This document shows positions 26,517 through 33,904 of a stretch of DNA of 34,245 nt, piece after piece (within the stretch, counting starts at the first letter, position 1; every line of letters starts with the position of its first letter). Origin of the DNA: Pedosphaera sp. (lineage in GTDB: Bacteria; Verrucomicrobiota; Verrucomicrobiia; Limisphaerales; F1-12-MAGs170). Under the pieces are notes generated by a model. That model was not told the origin of the DNA. It saw nothing but the letters and a program-made list of their open reading frames with translations, and made no database searches. The stretch spans positions 1 through 34,245 of the forward strand of contig SIBF01000028.1 of the NCBI GenBank assembly GCA_009695275.1. Reading direction: 5' to 3'. The translations under genes and the position numbers were made by a program.

Positions 26517-27116
26517 TCAACCTGCCGATGCATACACACCTTCATCCCGCTCAGGATAGCTCTCGAAGACATGCTCAAAGAGGGCGGAACACTTTTGCTC
26601 GTAAAGAGGTTTGTCGTCGGCGCGAGGCAGGCCCGTGTCGAGCGTGTCCTCGATGGTTAGCTTGAGTAGAGATCGGGCTGAGGACTTCTGCCGCCAGTTG
26701 AAGACGGGCAGTTGCTTGAGCCGGTCGAGAAGGTCGCGGGTGACGCGCTTGACCTCAGTGCGCTCCTCGGGGCTCAACTCCGGCGCGAGGCGCGTCAGGA
26801 TGTCGAAGATGACCAGCTCTTCCTCAGTCATGTTCTCAGGGACATGCCGTTGGTGTTCGTCACTCAATTCCCGGCTCAATTTCACCAGGTCCTCGAACAG
26901 CTCCTCGATGTTCCGGCTGCCGTTGTTGAAGCTCTCAATCAGCTCTTCAAACGTCTCGGCGAAGTTGGCGTGGGTCCTGTTCAAGCTGATCGACCGTTCC
27001 AGCATGGCACGGATCGTGGCCTTGAGAACTTCCAGGTCGGTGTTCTTGTGCTTGGACTCTTTGAACTTCGCGGCGAGCCCATTGAAATCAATCTTCGACA
27101 GGTTTCCTCCACAACG
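26517..27116 (-). pseudogene. hsdR: Type I restriction HsdR, C-terminal fragment
   Basis: About 199 residues are in one frame: IDFNGLAAKFKESKHKNTDL, NRTHANFAETFEELIESFNN, GSRNIEELFEDLVKLSREL, NMTEEELVIFDILTR, then DTGLPRADDKPLYEQKCS and SYPERDEGVYASAG. This is the helical C-terminal region of HsdR subunits of the EcoR124-like group. It has no proper start: the open frame extends to 27197, but the first 27 codons are not HsdR-like. The helicase domain that should precede it lies at 29170-30601 beyond an inserted opposite-strand gene. No hsdM or hsdS is in the window. Confidence 0.8.
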
Positions 27117-27205
27117 TCGCATGGATTTGAATTCAGTGGAAGGTGCGCCGTTTACATTTATGATCGCTTCGGAGCCGGCTGAGGTGACAGAATGCACTAG
27201 CCTTC

Positions 27206-29149
27206 ATGAAATTATTGAGTCGATTCCTGCTGTTGCTTTGGATTGCCGGTGCGGGGTCGCCTCCTCGATCGGCGTGGGCTTTGGATCTGGATGTCGTCAA
27301 AAACACGGACGGGGTGACGGTCCGGATTCTTGACGGAGGCAAGACGGTGTTCTCGCCGATCACCACGAATGCGGGGCTGGTGGTGATGTCACCGGACGGG
27401 CGGACGTTGGTGCGCTATGCGGAAGTCAAACGCGAGAATGGCATGGTGATGTTGACCGGCGGGTCGGCACCGGGGCTGACGATCACGGAAACACTTCGAT
27501 CAGTTCATGTCGATCTCATCGAACGGGTGGTGCGGGTGTCGGCGAATTCGGATCAGCGGTATTATCTGGAATTGGGCTGGCAAGCGCCGCGTGCCGGTGA
27601 TTTCTATTCATTTACGGGAAAGGAAACGGTGACCCGGCCGCTTAGCGTGAGTTGCGCCGGGCCGGAGTTCGCCGGGCATTCGCAAGCCTTGCAGACGTTC
27701 CCCCTGCTGGGGTGCCTTGATGAAGACCGGTTTTATGGATTGCTCGGTGACACGCCCGGCCTTTGGGAGAACCGAAGTTTCATGCGGTTCGATGTGAAGC
27801 AGCGCGCGCTCTCGCTGACGACGGGCGACGGTTCGGTGAAGCGGGTGATCACCATTCCCCGGGAGCTCGATGCGACCACGGTTTACCGCGCCCGATTTGA
27901 CGGCTGGCAGCACCTTGAGCGGGGGGAGAGCGCCAGTTTTACGACGTGGCTCTTTGCCTCGCCGGCACGTTCTCTCTATGACGTGCAACTCGCGGCGCAT
28001 CTGGCCCTCGCCAACGCCAAGGGTTTTAACCATTCCGGACTGGAGGCGATTTTGCGCAATACCTCCTATCTGCTCCTGCGTCGCAACCTGCTGCGCCCGG
28101 AAAGCGATCACCTGTTCATCTCTGGAGTCGGCTACGGTTGGAAGCAATGGGTCAGCGACGGCTTTTGGATGAGTCGCGGACTGGACGATCCAAAGTTCGA
28201 CAAAGAGGCGCACGGGGCGGTGTTTTTTGAACGAATGAACTATGAGGATAACGCCCAGTATTACTTGATCTGGTCAGCGCTGGTGAAGCGAGCCGGCGGC
28301 GAGCTTGATGCGCGCACGGTGGGCCGGGCCTATCATTTCATCCGCACCCATGAACAGGATGGGCTTTATATTCCGCCCCGGCTCACCCCCGACAAGAAAA
28401 TCGCCAAGACGTATCATGATCAGCTTCCCTACGAGGACGATGACGCGCCTTCCTCCAACCAGGGTTTCCACTGTGGCGCTTTGCTGGCCGCCAGGGAACT
28501 GGGGTTTCCCGTGACCGACGCGGACATTGAAAAGGCCATTGCCGGTTATCGCCGCATGTTCAATGAGACCGGAGGTTACTTTGCCACCAGCTTGAAACAA
28601 CAGGAACACATCGGTCAGGACAGTCTGTATGGCGCGGTGCTGACGTATGCAGTTTTCGGCCGCAAACTCCTGCCGGATGAAATGGTGCGTCGCCATCTGG
28701 AAACGAGTGTGCGATTGCAGTCACCCTACGGCATGAGGGTCATTTCCAAAGCCAACGGCGATCTGCTCGAGGGCCACAGCGGCGTGTACGTCTTTGGCGG
28801 GTCTTGGTTTCTCAATGACGGCGCGAATTATCTGGCCGGACTGATCCACGGGATGGATGAGAATTGGGTGGACGACCGGCTGCTCTGGCGGTTGGAGAAA
28901 GAACTGGCGGTGATGCCCGCCTTCCACGAATCCATCAGCACCGTCACCGGCAAACCTCATGGCCATCACCTGTATTCCTGGAATTCAGGTTTTTGGTGGT
29001 TGCGCCGCGAGGTTCGCACGCGGCTTGGTTTCACCGGTGACGACCCTCTCGCCACCCGCCTGGACCGCGAGTTGGGCGTTGGTCATCGCGACGGATATCT
29101 GGTATTGGAACCGGAAAAAGCGAAATTACGGCCACCCGGCAAAAACTGA
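27206..29149 (+). CDS. Secreted (alpha/alpha) barrel-type protein, unknown substrate
   Basis: This 647-residue protein begins with a clear signal peptide (MKLLSRFLLLLWIAGAGS, cleavage near SAWALD). Residues about 25-270 look like a beta-sandwich. Residues about 275-640 carry a repeating helical pattern with aromatic/acidic motifs (WVSDGFWMSRGLDDPKF, YEDNAQYYLIW, LPYEDDDAPSSNQGF, HSGVYVFGGSWFLNDGANY, LYSWNSGFWWLRREVR). This suggests a six-hairpin glycosidase-like toroid, fitting a periplasmic carbohydrate-active enzyme. I do not recognise a named family. The gene lies exactly between the two hsdR pieces and on the other strand, so it or its flanks replaced the middle of hsdR. Confidence 0.8.
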   Translation: MKLLSRFLLLLWIAGAGSPPRSAWALDLDVVKNTDGVTVRILDGGKTVFSPITTNAGLVVMSPDGRTLVRYAEVKRENGMVMLTGGSAPGLTITETLRSVHVDLIERVVRVSANSDQRYYLELGWQAPRAGDFYSFTGKETVTRPLSVSCAGPEFAGHSQALQTFPLLGCLDEDRFYGLLGDTPGLWENRSFMRFDVKQRALSLTTGDGSVKRVITIPRELDATTVYRARFDGWQHLERGESASFTTWLFASPARSLYDVQLAAHLALANAKGFNHSGLEAILRNTSYLLLRRNLLRPESDHLFISGVGYGWKQWVSDGFWMSRGLDDPKFDKEAHGAVFFERMNYEDNAQYYLIWSALVKRAGGELDARTVGRAYHFIRTHEQDGLYIPPRLTPDKKIAKTYHDQLPYEDDDAPSSNQGFHCGALLAARELGFPVTDADIEKAIAGYRRMFNETGGYFATSLKQQEHIGQDSLYGAVLTYAVFGRKLLPDEMVRRHLETSVRLQSPYGMRVISKANGDLLEGHSGVYVFGGSWFLNDGANYLAGLIHGMDENWVDDRLLWRLEKELAVMPAFHESISTVTGKPHGHHLYSWNSGFWWLRREVRTRLGFTGDDPLATRLDRELGVGHRDGYLVLEPEKAKLRPPGKN

Positions 29150-29251
29150 TCCGAATTTCGTTTTGCTAGCCAACCAACCAGCAACAGATTTGCGGAACAC
29201 GACCGCATCGCCGTCGTCGTCGGATTGCTGGAAGTCGTAGATGGAAACGAC

Positions 29252-29316
29252 CACAACGCGCGTGAGCGCGAGTCGTAGCTTGGGGAAACTGACTGGTGGC
29301 GGGCTTGGGAAGCCAA
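29252..29316. repeat. Insert in hsdR remnant (element F)
   Basis: About 65 bp separate the HsdR segments KGVFGD and VSIYDFQQS. It contains a GC-rich self-complementary core, AACGCGCGTGAGCGCGAG, and moves the reading frame. The boundaries are set only by where the HsdR match stops and resumes. Confidence 0.45.
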
Positions 29317-29506
29317 ATCGCCGAACACACCCTTCGTCCGTTCCTCGCCGACGATGAGCGGCGTGCCGGTGAAGGCGAGGAACAGCGCCTTGGGCAGCGC
29401 CGCGCGCATGTTCAACGCCAGCGTGTCGTATTGGCTGCGGTGCGCCTCGTCCGTGAGCACAATCACGTCGGGCCGGTCGCAGAGCACGGGCATCACCCTT
29501 TCGGAA

Positions 29507-29613
29507 GGAGCGCGGCCTTCAGGCCGCTTCACCGTGGAGTTGTCTGTGGCGCTGGAAATATCTAAGACCGTCGTATTATCGGACGTTGAAGCGGGCTGAA
29601 GCCCGCGCTCCGG
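29507..29613. repeat. Palindromic element inserted in hsdR (element E)
   Basis: The two outer arms, starting GGAGCGCGGCCTTCAGGCCG at 29507 and ending CGGGCTGAAGCCCGCGCTCC before 29612, are inverted copies matching at about 26 of 29 positions. Each arm is itself a hairpin (GCGGCCTTCAGGCCGC and GCGGGCTGAAGCCCGC). It adds about 35 codons between HsdR segments YVFTLIHKFQ and CDRPDVIVLTDEAHR without a stop. Confidence 0.85.
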
Positions 29614-29895
29614 TTGAAATTTGTGGATGAGCGTGAAGACGTAGCGATGATTCCCACGCAGCAAGTCCCGCAGATGCGCGCCGCTCGCCGCGTGGCACTG
29701 GCCGCCCTCGGCTTCGCTCACCGCGCCGGTGGCCTTGAACGTCTTGGCAATCTGGTCATCCAGTTCCACGCGATCGGTCACGACCACGAACGTCCAGTTG
29801 CCCGCCACCTTGCGCAGCACCTTCTGCGCGAAGAACACCATCGAGAATGACTTCCCCGAACCTTGGGTTTGCCAGAAGACACCGATTCCATTCCC

Positions 29896-29988
29896 GGAGG
29901 GACGAGTTACACGAGTCCCCAGTATCCCGGCTGAAGCGGAACTCGTCGGAGCATTGTGAAAAGTGGGACTCGTGTAACTCGTCCCTCC
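29896..29988. repeat. Perfect 24-bp inverted repeat inserted in hsdR (element D)
   Basis: Arms 29896-29919 and 29965-29988 (starting GGAGGGACGAGTTACACGAG) are perfect inverted copies around a 45-base loop. The element is 93 bp, exactly 31 codons. It reads through without a stop as GGTSYTSP...GTRVTRPS between HsdR segments NNAIASMLRVR and GVFWQTQGSGKS, just ahead of the Walker A motif. Confidence 0.9.
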
Positions 29989-30084
29989 GACTGTGGGGCG
30001 CACGCGCAGCATCGAGGCGATGGCGTTGTTCACGCCGAGGAACTGGTGATTCTGCCCGATGATTTCCAGCAGCCCGGCCCGGGG

Positions 30085-30154
30085 AAGTGCGAAGTGCGAA
30101 GTTCAGCGAGACGGCTTTCTTCCTTCTTCATTCAACCTTCTTCCTTTCTCCGCC
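30085..30154. repeat. Insert in hsdR remnant (element C)
   Basis: The segment contains GAAGTGCGAAGTTCAGCGAG plus a CTTCTTC-rich tract. It joins HsdR segment FDENLTH to LLEIIGQNH with loss of the intervening HsdR residues and a frame change. The left part matches the interspersed GAAGTGCGAAGTTCAG family. Confidence 0.6.
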
Positions 30155-30223
30155 GTGCGTCAGGTTCTCGTCGAACGCCGCACGCGCGGGCACGCCGGGC
30201 TTCCTCAGTTCGATGACCACCGG

Positions 30224-30304
30224 GGGAAAGTCCGAAGTGCGAAGTCCGAATTACGAAGTTCAGTCAGTTCGACAATCGAAATTCGTCATTCGACATTTCC
30301 ATCG
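30224..30304. repeat. Insert in hsdR remnant (element B)
   Basis: This segment carries AAGTCCGAAGTGCGAAG, AGTTCAGTCAGTTCGACA and AAATTCGTCATTCGACATTT, the same units as at 26401-26452. It stands where HsdR should read LYTCRPDLVGFVNGLP. The reading frame is conserved across it in length, but a TGA inside truncates the protein. Confidence 0.7.
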
Positions 30305-30403
30305 CGCGCCGGTGACACTGAACTGGCTGACCAGCAGGAAATCATTGTTCGTCGGCTGCTCCCAATCAATCACCTGGACGCGGACAGTGGTTTGTCCTCC
30401 CTT

Positions 30404-30463
30404 GCCTTCTCCGCGCTGGGGAGAAGGTGGCCGTACGCCGGATGAGGTGTGCCCCGGTATCGA
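30404..30463. repeat. Insert in hsdR remnant (element A)
   Basis: The palindromic unit CCTTCTCCGCGCTGGGGAGA followed by AGGATGAGGTG-like sequence, related to the unit at 26348-26400, adds about 20 codons between HsdR segments IKVSVMERD and GGQTTVRVQV without a stop. Confidence 0.6.
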
Positions 30464-30694
30464 ATCTCTCTCCATCACGGACACCTTGATGCCTTCTTTG
30501 AGCAGCAGATACACTTCGCGATTCGCCGCTTCCAGGCTCATGGCCGAACGGTCGCGGGGCTCCATGATATGCCACATGGATGAGTTCGCGACGGTCGCCA
30601 TGATTCATGACCTACTTATCGCGCAGAGTTATTGGAAACGAAGTTGGCGAGCCATGCCGGGGAGAATCAGCGGCGGGGGTGAAATGTCCCAAGG

Positions 30695-31447
30695 TTAGAA
30701 ACCCTCACTGCGCAAGCGGCGGTGGTGTTTCGCGCAGTGTTGGAATGGCTGGCAGTTTTCTGAGGAAATCCAATCCGGCAATCCCTCCTGCCACACCCAG
30801 CAAGGAATGGCCCCTGTCCGATCTAGAATGTCGGCAGCGGTGAGTGGTCCGTGCGACTCAGCTTGCGCGTCGAGGTAATACCAACGGTCGAGAGGCAGTG
30901 CGTCTGGAACAGCCTGAGTTGACCGAGCATCAGTTTGGTCTATGGAAATCCTGATGGCGGCGAGATTTTCGGATTCCCCTTGCAGTGGCGGGGCCAGTTC
31001 TGCGGAATCCACCGGCAACAGGTGGGCATTTTCCGCAGCCCATTTAGCCGCCAGTCCGTTAAGCGGGCTTTTCGTGTTGTATTCCTGGTACGTGATCATT
31101 CGGCCAATGCGAATGATGAGGTCGTCGAGACCTTCGGAAGCCGCCCAAAAGTCACCAATGCAAATTGTGGTGGCGTCGAAGTTCGGATGGAAAACCGCAC
31201 CGAGGATTTTGCATTGCGGCGCACGCCTGGGGTAGTCGAGCGTCAGGCTGATCTCCACATGATGTTCATCCCGCTCACGGATTTCGCCGCCCGCTCCGAC
31301 CGCCAAACCTTTCACGCGGTAGGCGATATGGTATCGCTCTGGAGGATCACCGATGGCTTCGACGACCTGAATCGGTCCCCAGGGGTTAAATCTTTCCTGA
31401 AGACGCTGGTAATCCAGTCGCAGACGACGAATGCGCGGTGAACTCAT
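30695..31447 (-). CDS. E2/UBC-like protein with C-terminal GYF-like domain
   Basis: Residues about 1-145 have the layout of a ubiquitin-conjugating enzyme: beta-strand EISLTL, the YPRRAP turn (72-77, compare YP--PP), the HPN motif (87-89), and the candidate catalytic Cys96 in DATTIC, followed by helices (DDLIIRIGRMITYQEYN, GLAAKWAAEN). Residues about 188-230 (WYYLDAQAESHGPLTAADI, WVWQEGLPDW) form a GYF_2-type domain, which binds proline-rich peptides or partners. An E2 accepts a ubiquitin-like modifier from E1 and passes it to a target. It is the last gene of the operon, six bases after the RING gene. The E2 call rests on motifs and the neighbouring E1, RING and JAMM genes. Confidence 0.82.
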   Translation of the reverse strand: MSSPRIRRLRLDYQRLQERFNPWGPIQVVEAIGDPPERYHIAYRVKGLAVGAGGEIRERDEHHVEISLTLDYPRRAPQCKILGAVFHPNFDATTICIGDFWAASEGLDDLIIRIGRMITYQEYNTKSPLNGLAAKWAAENAHLLPVDSAELAPPLQGESENLAAIRISIDQTDARSTQAVPDALPLDRWYYLDAQAESHGPLTAADILDRTGAIPCWVWQEGLPDWISSENCQPFQHCAKHHRRLRSEGF

Positions 31448-31453
31448 AGGTGT

Positions 31454-31972
31454 CTAGTCCATCAATCTTTTATCGCTGTCTCGGTTGATGACGCATATTT
31501 CGACAATTGCCCACGGCCAGGTAACAATCGCTCCCCAGCCGCACGTCAGGACGCTGATCAGCAATTGCGCAGCCCCTTTGCCCGCGTAGCCCGCGTAAAA
31601 GTTGTGCAGGCCAAGTGGTCCAAGGATTGCGCCTAGCAGCGTAAACGTGATCCGACTCTTGGACTCTGCGCGAATGGGAATTGGCGGCGGAACGACATTG
31701 CCACCTACGAATTCAAACCGCTCCTTCGCGGCGTTCCAAATAAGGGGAGGATTGGAGGTGATTGTATCCATCCGGCCCGTTTGGTTGCCATGCAGAGCGC
31801 TGGCCGGCACGACGATTTTGGTTTCGTCGTCCGGTGCTTGAGAACAACCCGGAACCGAACAGCCCTTGTTTTCATGCCAGCACTCCAAGTGATGCGGCAC
31901 ATGGCAGCTTGGGCATTCAGGCACCTCGCCCTCCGTGATTGGACCGCGACAATATGGACAGATGTATTCCAT
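31454..31972 (-). CDS. RING-like zinc finger and TM2 domain membrane protein (E3-like)
   Basis: The 172-residue protein opens with a prokaryotic RING-type finger: Cys5/Cys8 (ICPYCRGPI), Cys20/Cys23 (ECPSC), His28/Cys31 (PHHLEC), and Cys38 and Cys43 (GCSVPGC), enough for two zinc ions. Residues about 50-105 are a linker with prolines. Residues about 106-165 form a TM2 domain with two helices (FTLLGAILGPLGLHNFYAGY and AAQLLISVLTCGWGAIVTWP). RING fingers recruit charged E2 enzymes, so this may be a membrane-bound E3, and its linker prolines could be a ligand for the E2 protein's GYF-like domain (inference). It abuts the FHA gene with no spacer. Confidence 0.85.
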   Translation of the reverse strand: MEYICPYCRGPITEGEVPECPSCHVPHHLECWHENKGCSVPGCSQAPDDETKIVVPASALHGNQTGRMDTITSNPPLIWNAAKERFEFVGGNVVPPPIPIRAESKSRITFTLLGAILGPLGLHNFYAGYAGKGAAQLLISVLTCGWGAIVTWPWAIVEICVINRDSDKRLMD

Positions 31973-33034
31973 TTATTGTGTCCGCTGCTTTTCCAAGAAG
32001 CTGAATGTGTAACGCCCGATTTGAATCACATCGCCGCTTCTCAGGGCGTGCTGCGGCTGCGCGGATTGGCCGCTGACAAACACCTGCCCCATGCTATGCA
32101 GGATGGATTGTGCCCCCCGCAGTTCGATCAAGGCGTGGGCTGGCAAAATCGCCGGGTCTTTGAACAGGTAAATGTCTGAGGATTGCTGCGACCCAATTTG
32201 CGTCTGAGGCTTGTAAAGGATGAACTGCTTACCTGCGAGCGGCCCGCCGGACACGTAGAGCCACCGATCCTTGAGAGCGCTTTCTACAAGCCCCATTGCT
32301 ACTCCAGTGCCCGCGCCGAGAATCATCATGCCGACAGCCCGGCTGACGGCTCCCCCCTGTGTCAGCAAAGCAATCGGGTCAAACAGAAACCCGCCGAGAC
32401 CAGCGCCAATTGCTCCGCCGAGAACGCCGTAAAGGCATTTCTTCCCGGAGCGATCAACAACTCCATAAACAATTCCGCCAGCGACGCCGAAAACAGCCCA
32501 CGCAATTCCCCTCGCCACCCACCAGGTCGGTTCCTTCGGAGAGCTGACGTCCAATCCGCGAAGCAAAACTTGATAGACAAAGCCTGCAACGATGTAAAAA
32601 ATGATCCCCAATACCGTCCCGAGCACGATTGACAGAATGCCTTTTTGGACGGCTTTCTTTGCGGAGCGCTCGACTGCGCTTTCAGCGACTCCGAATCCGA
32701 AGCTGATCAAAATGACCATAAGCGGGAACATTGCAAAGTTTGCCCAATGAAAAACAGAACGTCGCTCCCCGTCCACAAAAGCCGGCTCGGAAATGGCCCA
32801 AGCAAGAAAAGCCCCCGCAAGTCCTGCTAAACCCAAGTAAAGCCACGCCTTCATCAAGAGGCTGCCGCCTGTCGCGCCGCCTGTTGGCAGGCTCGGTGCG
32901 GAGGCAATCTTGCCGTAGCTTTTTGTTCCCGTGCCTGTCTGCGGCGGCACGTAGAGCTGCGGGGTCGGTTCGGGTAAAACGACCCGCTCGACTTCCTCGG
33001 ATGTGATTTTGATTTTGATTGGCTCGTCGCTCAT
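31973..33034 (-). CDS. Multi-pass membrane protein with C-terminal FHA domain
   Basis: The 353-residue protein has a soluble, Pro/Gly-rich N-terminus (1-60). About six hydrophobic segments follow (roughly 63-82, 97-115, 133-158, 171-193, 202-223, 232-251), several with Gly-zipper patterns. A forkhead-associated domain follows (about 265-350: QTQIGSQQSSDIYLFKD, LPAHALIEL, SGDVIQIGRYTFSF). FHA domains bind phosphothreonine; here the usual Gly-Arg is Gly-Ser and the SxxH motif is LPAH, so phospho-binding may be altered. It may scaffold the pathway at the inner membrane. No kinase gene is visible nearby. It lies nine bases after the JAMM gene in a tight operon. Confidence 0.87.
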   Translation of the reverse strand: MSDEPIKIKITSEEVERVVLPEPTPQLYVPPQTGTGTKSYGKIASAPSLPTGGATGGSLLMKAWLYLGLAGLAGAFLAWAISEPAFVDGERRSVFHWANFAMFPLMVILISFGFGVAESAVERSAKKAVQKGILSIVLGTVLGIIFYIVAGFVYQVLLRGLDVSSPKEPTWWVARGIAWAVFGVAGGIVYGVVDRSGKKCLYGVLGGAIGAGLGGFLFDPIALLTQGGAVSRAVGMMILGAGTGVAMGLVESALKDRWLYVSGGPLAGKQFILYKPQTQIGSQQSSDIYLFKDPAILPAHALIELRGAQSILHSMGQVFVSGQSAQPQHALRSGDVIQIGRYTFSFLEKQRTQ

Positions 33035-33043
33035 ACGCAGGAA

Positions 33044-33904
33044 TCAGGTCTTGGGTTGTCCGCCACCGGGAGTTGTTCCTTTTGGTTCGGATTTGCCAGG
33101 CGGAACACTTGGATTGCTGTGCTTGGCTTTCGCTTCGCCACGCTTCTGACCTCTTCTGAATTTCATCACGAGCCAATACAACACCGCGAAGCCCACAACG
33201 ACGGCAAATCCGGTTAGCCACCATTGCGGCCAGCCGGGCAGAGTTCGCAGCATATTGGGGCGGAAAAGATGGACCAGGAACGCAGCACTTGCCAAGAGAA
33301 CCATGCACGCAAGAACGGCCCCCACTCGCCACTTGCGGCCATGCAAACGAGGGAGCTTTGTTCGTTTGGCAGGTTCAACTCGCGGAGCGGTCGCCGGACT
33401 CGGCGGCGGCTCCTGCCGCTTGGTTTCAAGCTCTGGTCTGGCATGAGTCAGAACCGCGATCTCTCCCAATCGCTGGGTTTTCCCATCCTGCCAACCAAAA
33501 CACCCTTCTTCATCGGAATGAGGGTCGAACACCCAGGCCAGTTGGTGCGGTGCCGAGAAAAAGTTTTCGTGAATGAAAAGATCGTGATCCGAGAGAAAAA
33601 TGCCGAATCCCGGATGAGAGTGATACCAACCAACGACGCTTTTATCCGGGTGTTCCTTGTCCTTCTCCTTGTAGATATGCGCCCATGTTTCCTGAGTGAA
33701 CGTGACGTGTGCGCCTCCTTGAGCAGCCTTCTCTCCGGCGATACAAGCCTCCACGAAAACGAGACCGTCTTTCGCGCTTCCGATCAGGACGCCGCAAACT
33801 TCCGCGCGCATTGATGAACGAGCGTGCTGGCGGATTTTGCGAGGAACTTCCGAATCCACTTGGACGCGAAAGCTTTTGGCGTCATTGGAAGCCTCTGTTT
33901 TCAT
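33044..33904 (-). CDS. JAB/MPN+ (JAMM) metallopeptidase with membrane anchor
   Basis: The 286-residue protein has a complete JAMM zinc site: Glu35 (AEVCGVLIG) and HSHPGFGIFLSDHD with His95, His97, Ser105 and Asp108. Such enzymes cleave isopeptide or C-terminal bonds of ubiquitin-like proteins, either maturing the modifier or removing it. Residues 150-190 are a proline-rich linker. Two membrane helices follow (about 194-213 and 229-247), then a basic, Pro/Gly-rich tail, so the catalytic domain probably faces the cytoplasm at the membrane. The ATG overlaps the stop of the upstream E1-like gene by four bases. Confidence 0.92.
   Translation of the reverse strand: MKTEASNDAKSFRVQVDSEVPRKIRQHARSSMRAEVCGVLIGSAKDGLVFVEACIAGEKAAQGGAHVTFTQETWAHIYKEKDKEHPDKSVVGWYHSHPGFGIFLSDHDLFIHENFFSAPHQLAWVFDPHSDEEGCFGWQDGKTQRLGEIAVLTHARPELETKRQEPPPSPATAPRVEPAKRTKLPRLHGRKWRVGAVLACMVLLASAAFLVHLFRPNMLRTLPGWPQWWLTGFAVVVGFAVLYWLVMKFRRGQKRGEAKAKHSNPSVPPGKSEPKGTTPGGGQPKT

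Larger units (their letters stand above)
29170..30601 (-). pseudogene. hsdR: Type I restriction HsdR, N-terminal fragment riddled with inserts
   Basis: HsdR segments occur in order on the minus strand: LEAANREVYLLLKEGIKVSV (from 30601), TVRVQVIDWEQPTNNDFLLV and SQFSVTGA, VVIELRKPGVPARAAFDENL (30223-30155), LLEIIGQNHQFLGVNNAIAS (from 30072), GVFWQTQGSGKSFSMVFF (Walker A), DEAHRSQYDTLALNMR (DEAH box), FTGTPLIVGEERTKGVFGD, and VSIYDFQQSDDDGDAV near 29250. Between them lie short foreign inserts at about 30404-30463, 30224-30304, 30085-30154, 29896-29988, 29507-29613 and 29252-29316. One contains TGA and others shift the frame. The second helicase domain is missing. HsdR is the ATP-dependent translocase/nuclease of type I restriction systems; this copy cannot work. 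Confidence 0.85.

Noticed and set aside
27117-27197. Upstream 27 codons of the frame holding the HsdR C-terminal fragment
   Set aside because: They match no HsdR sequence and probably belong to the junction or to the promoter region of the plus-strand gene at 27206.
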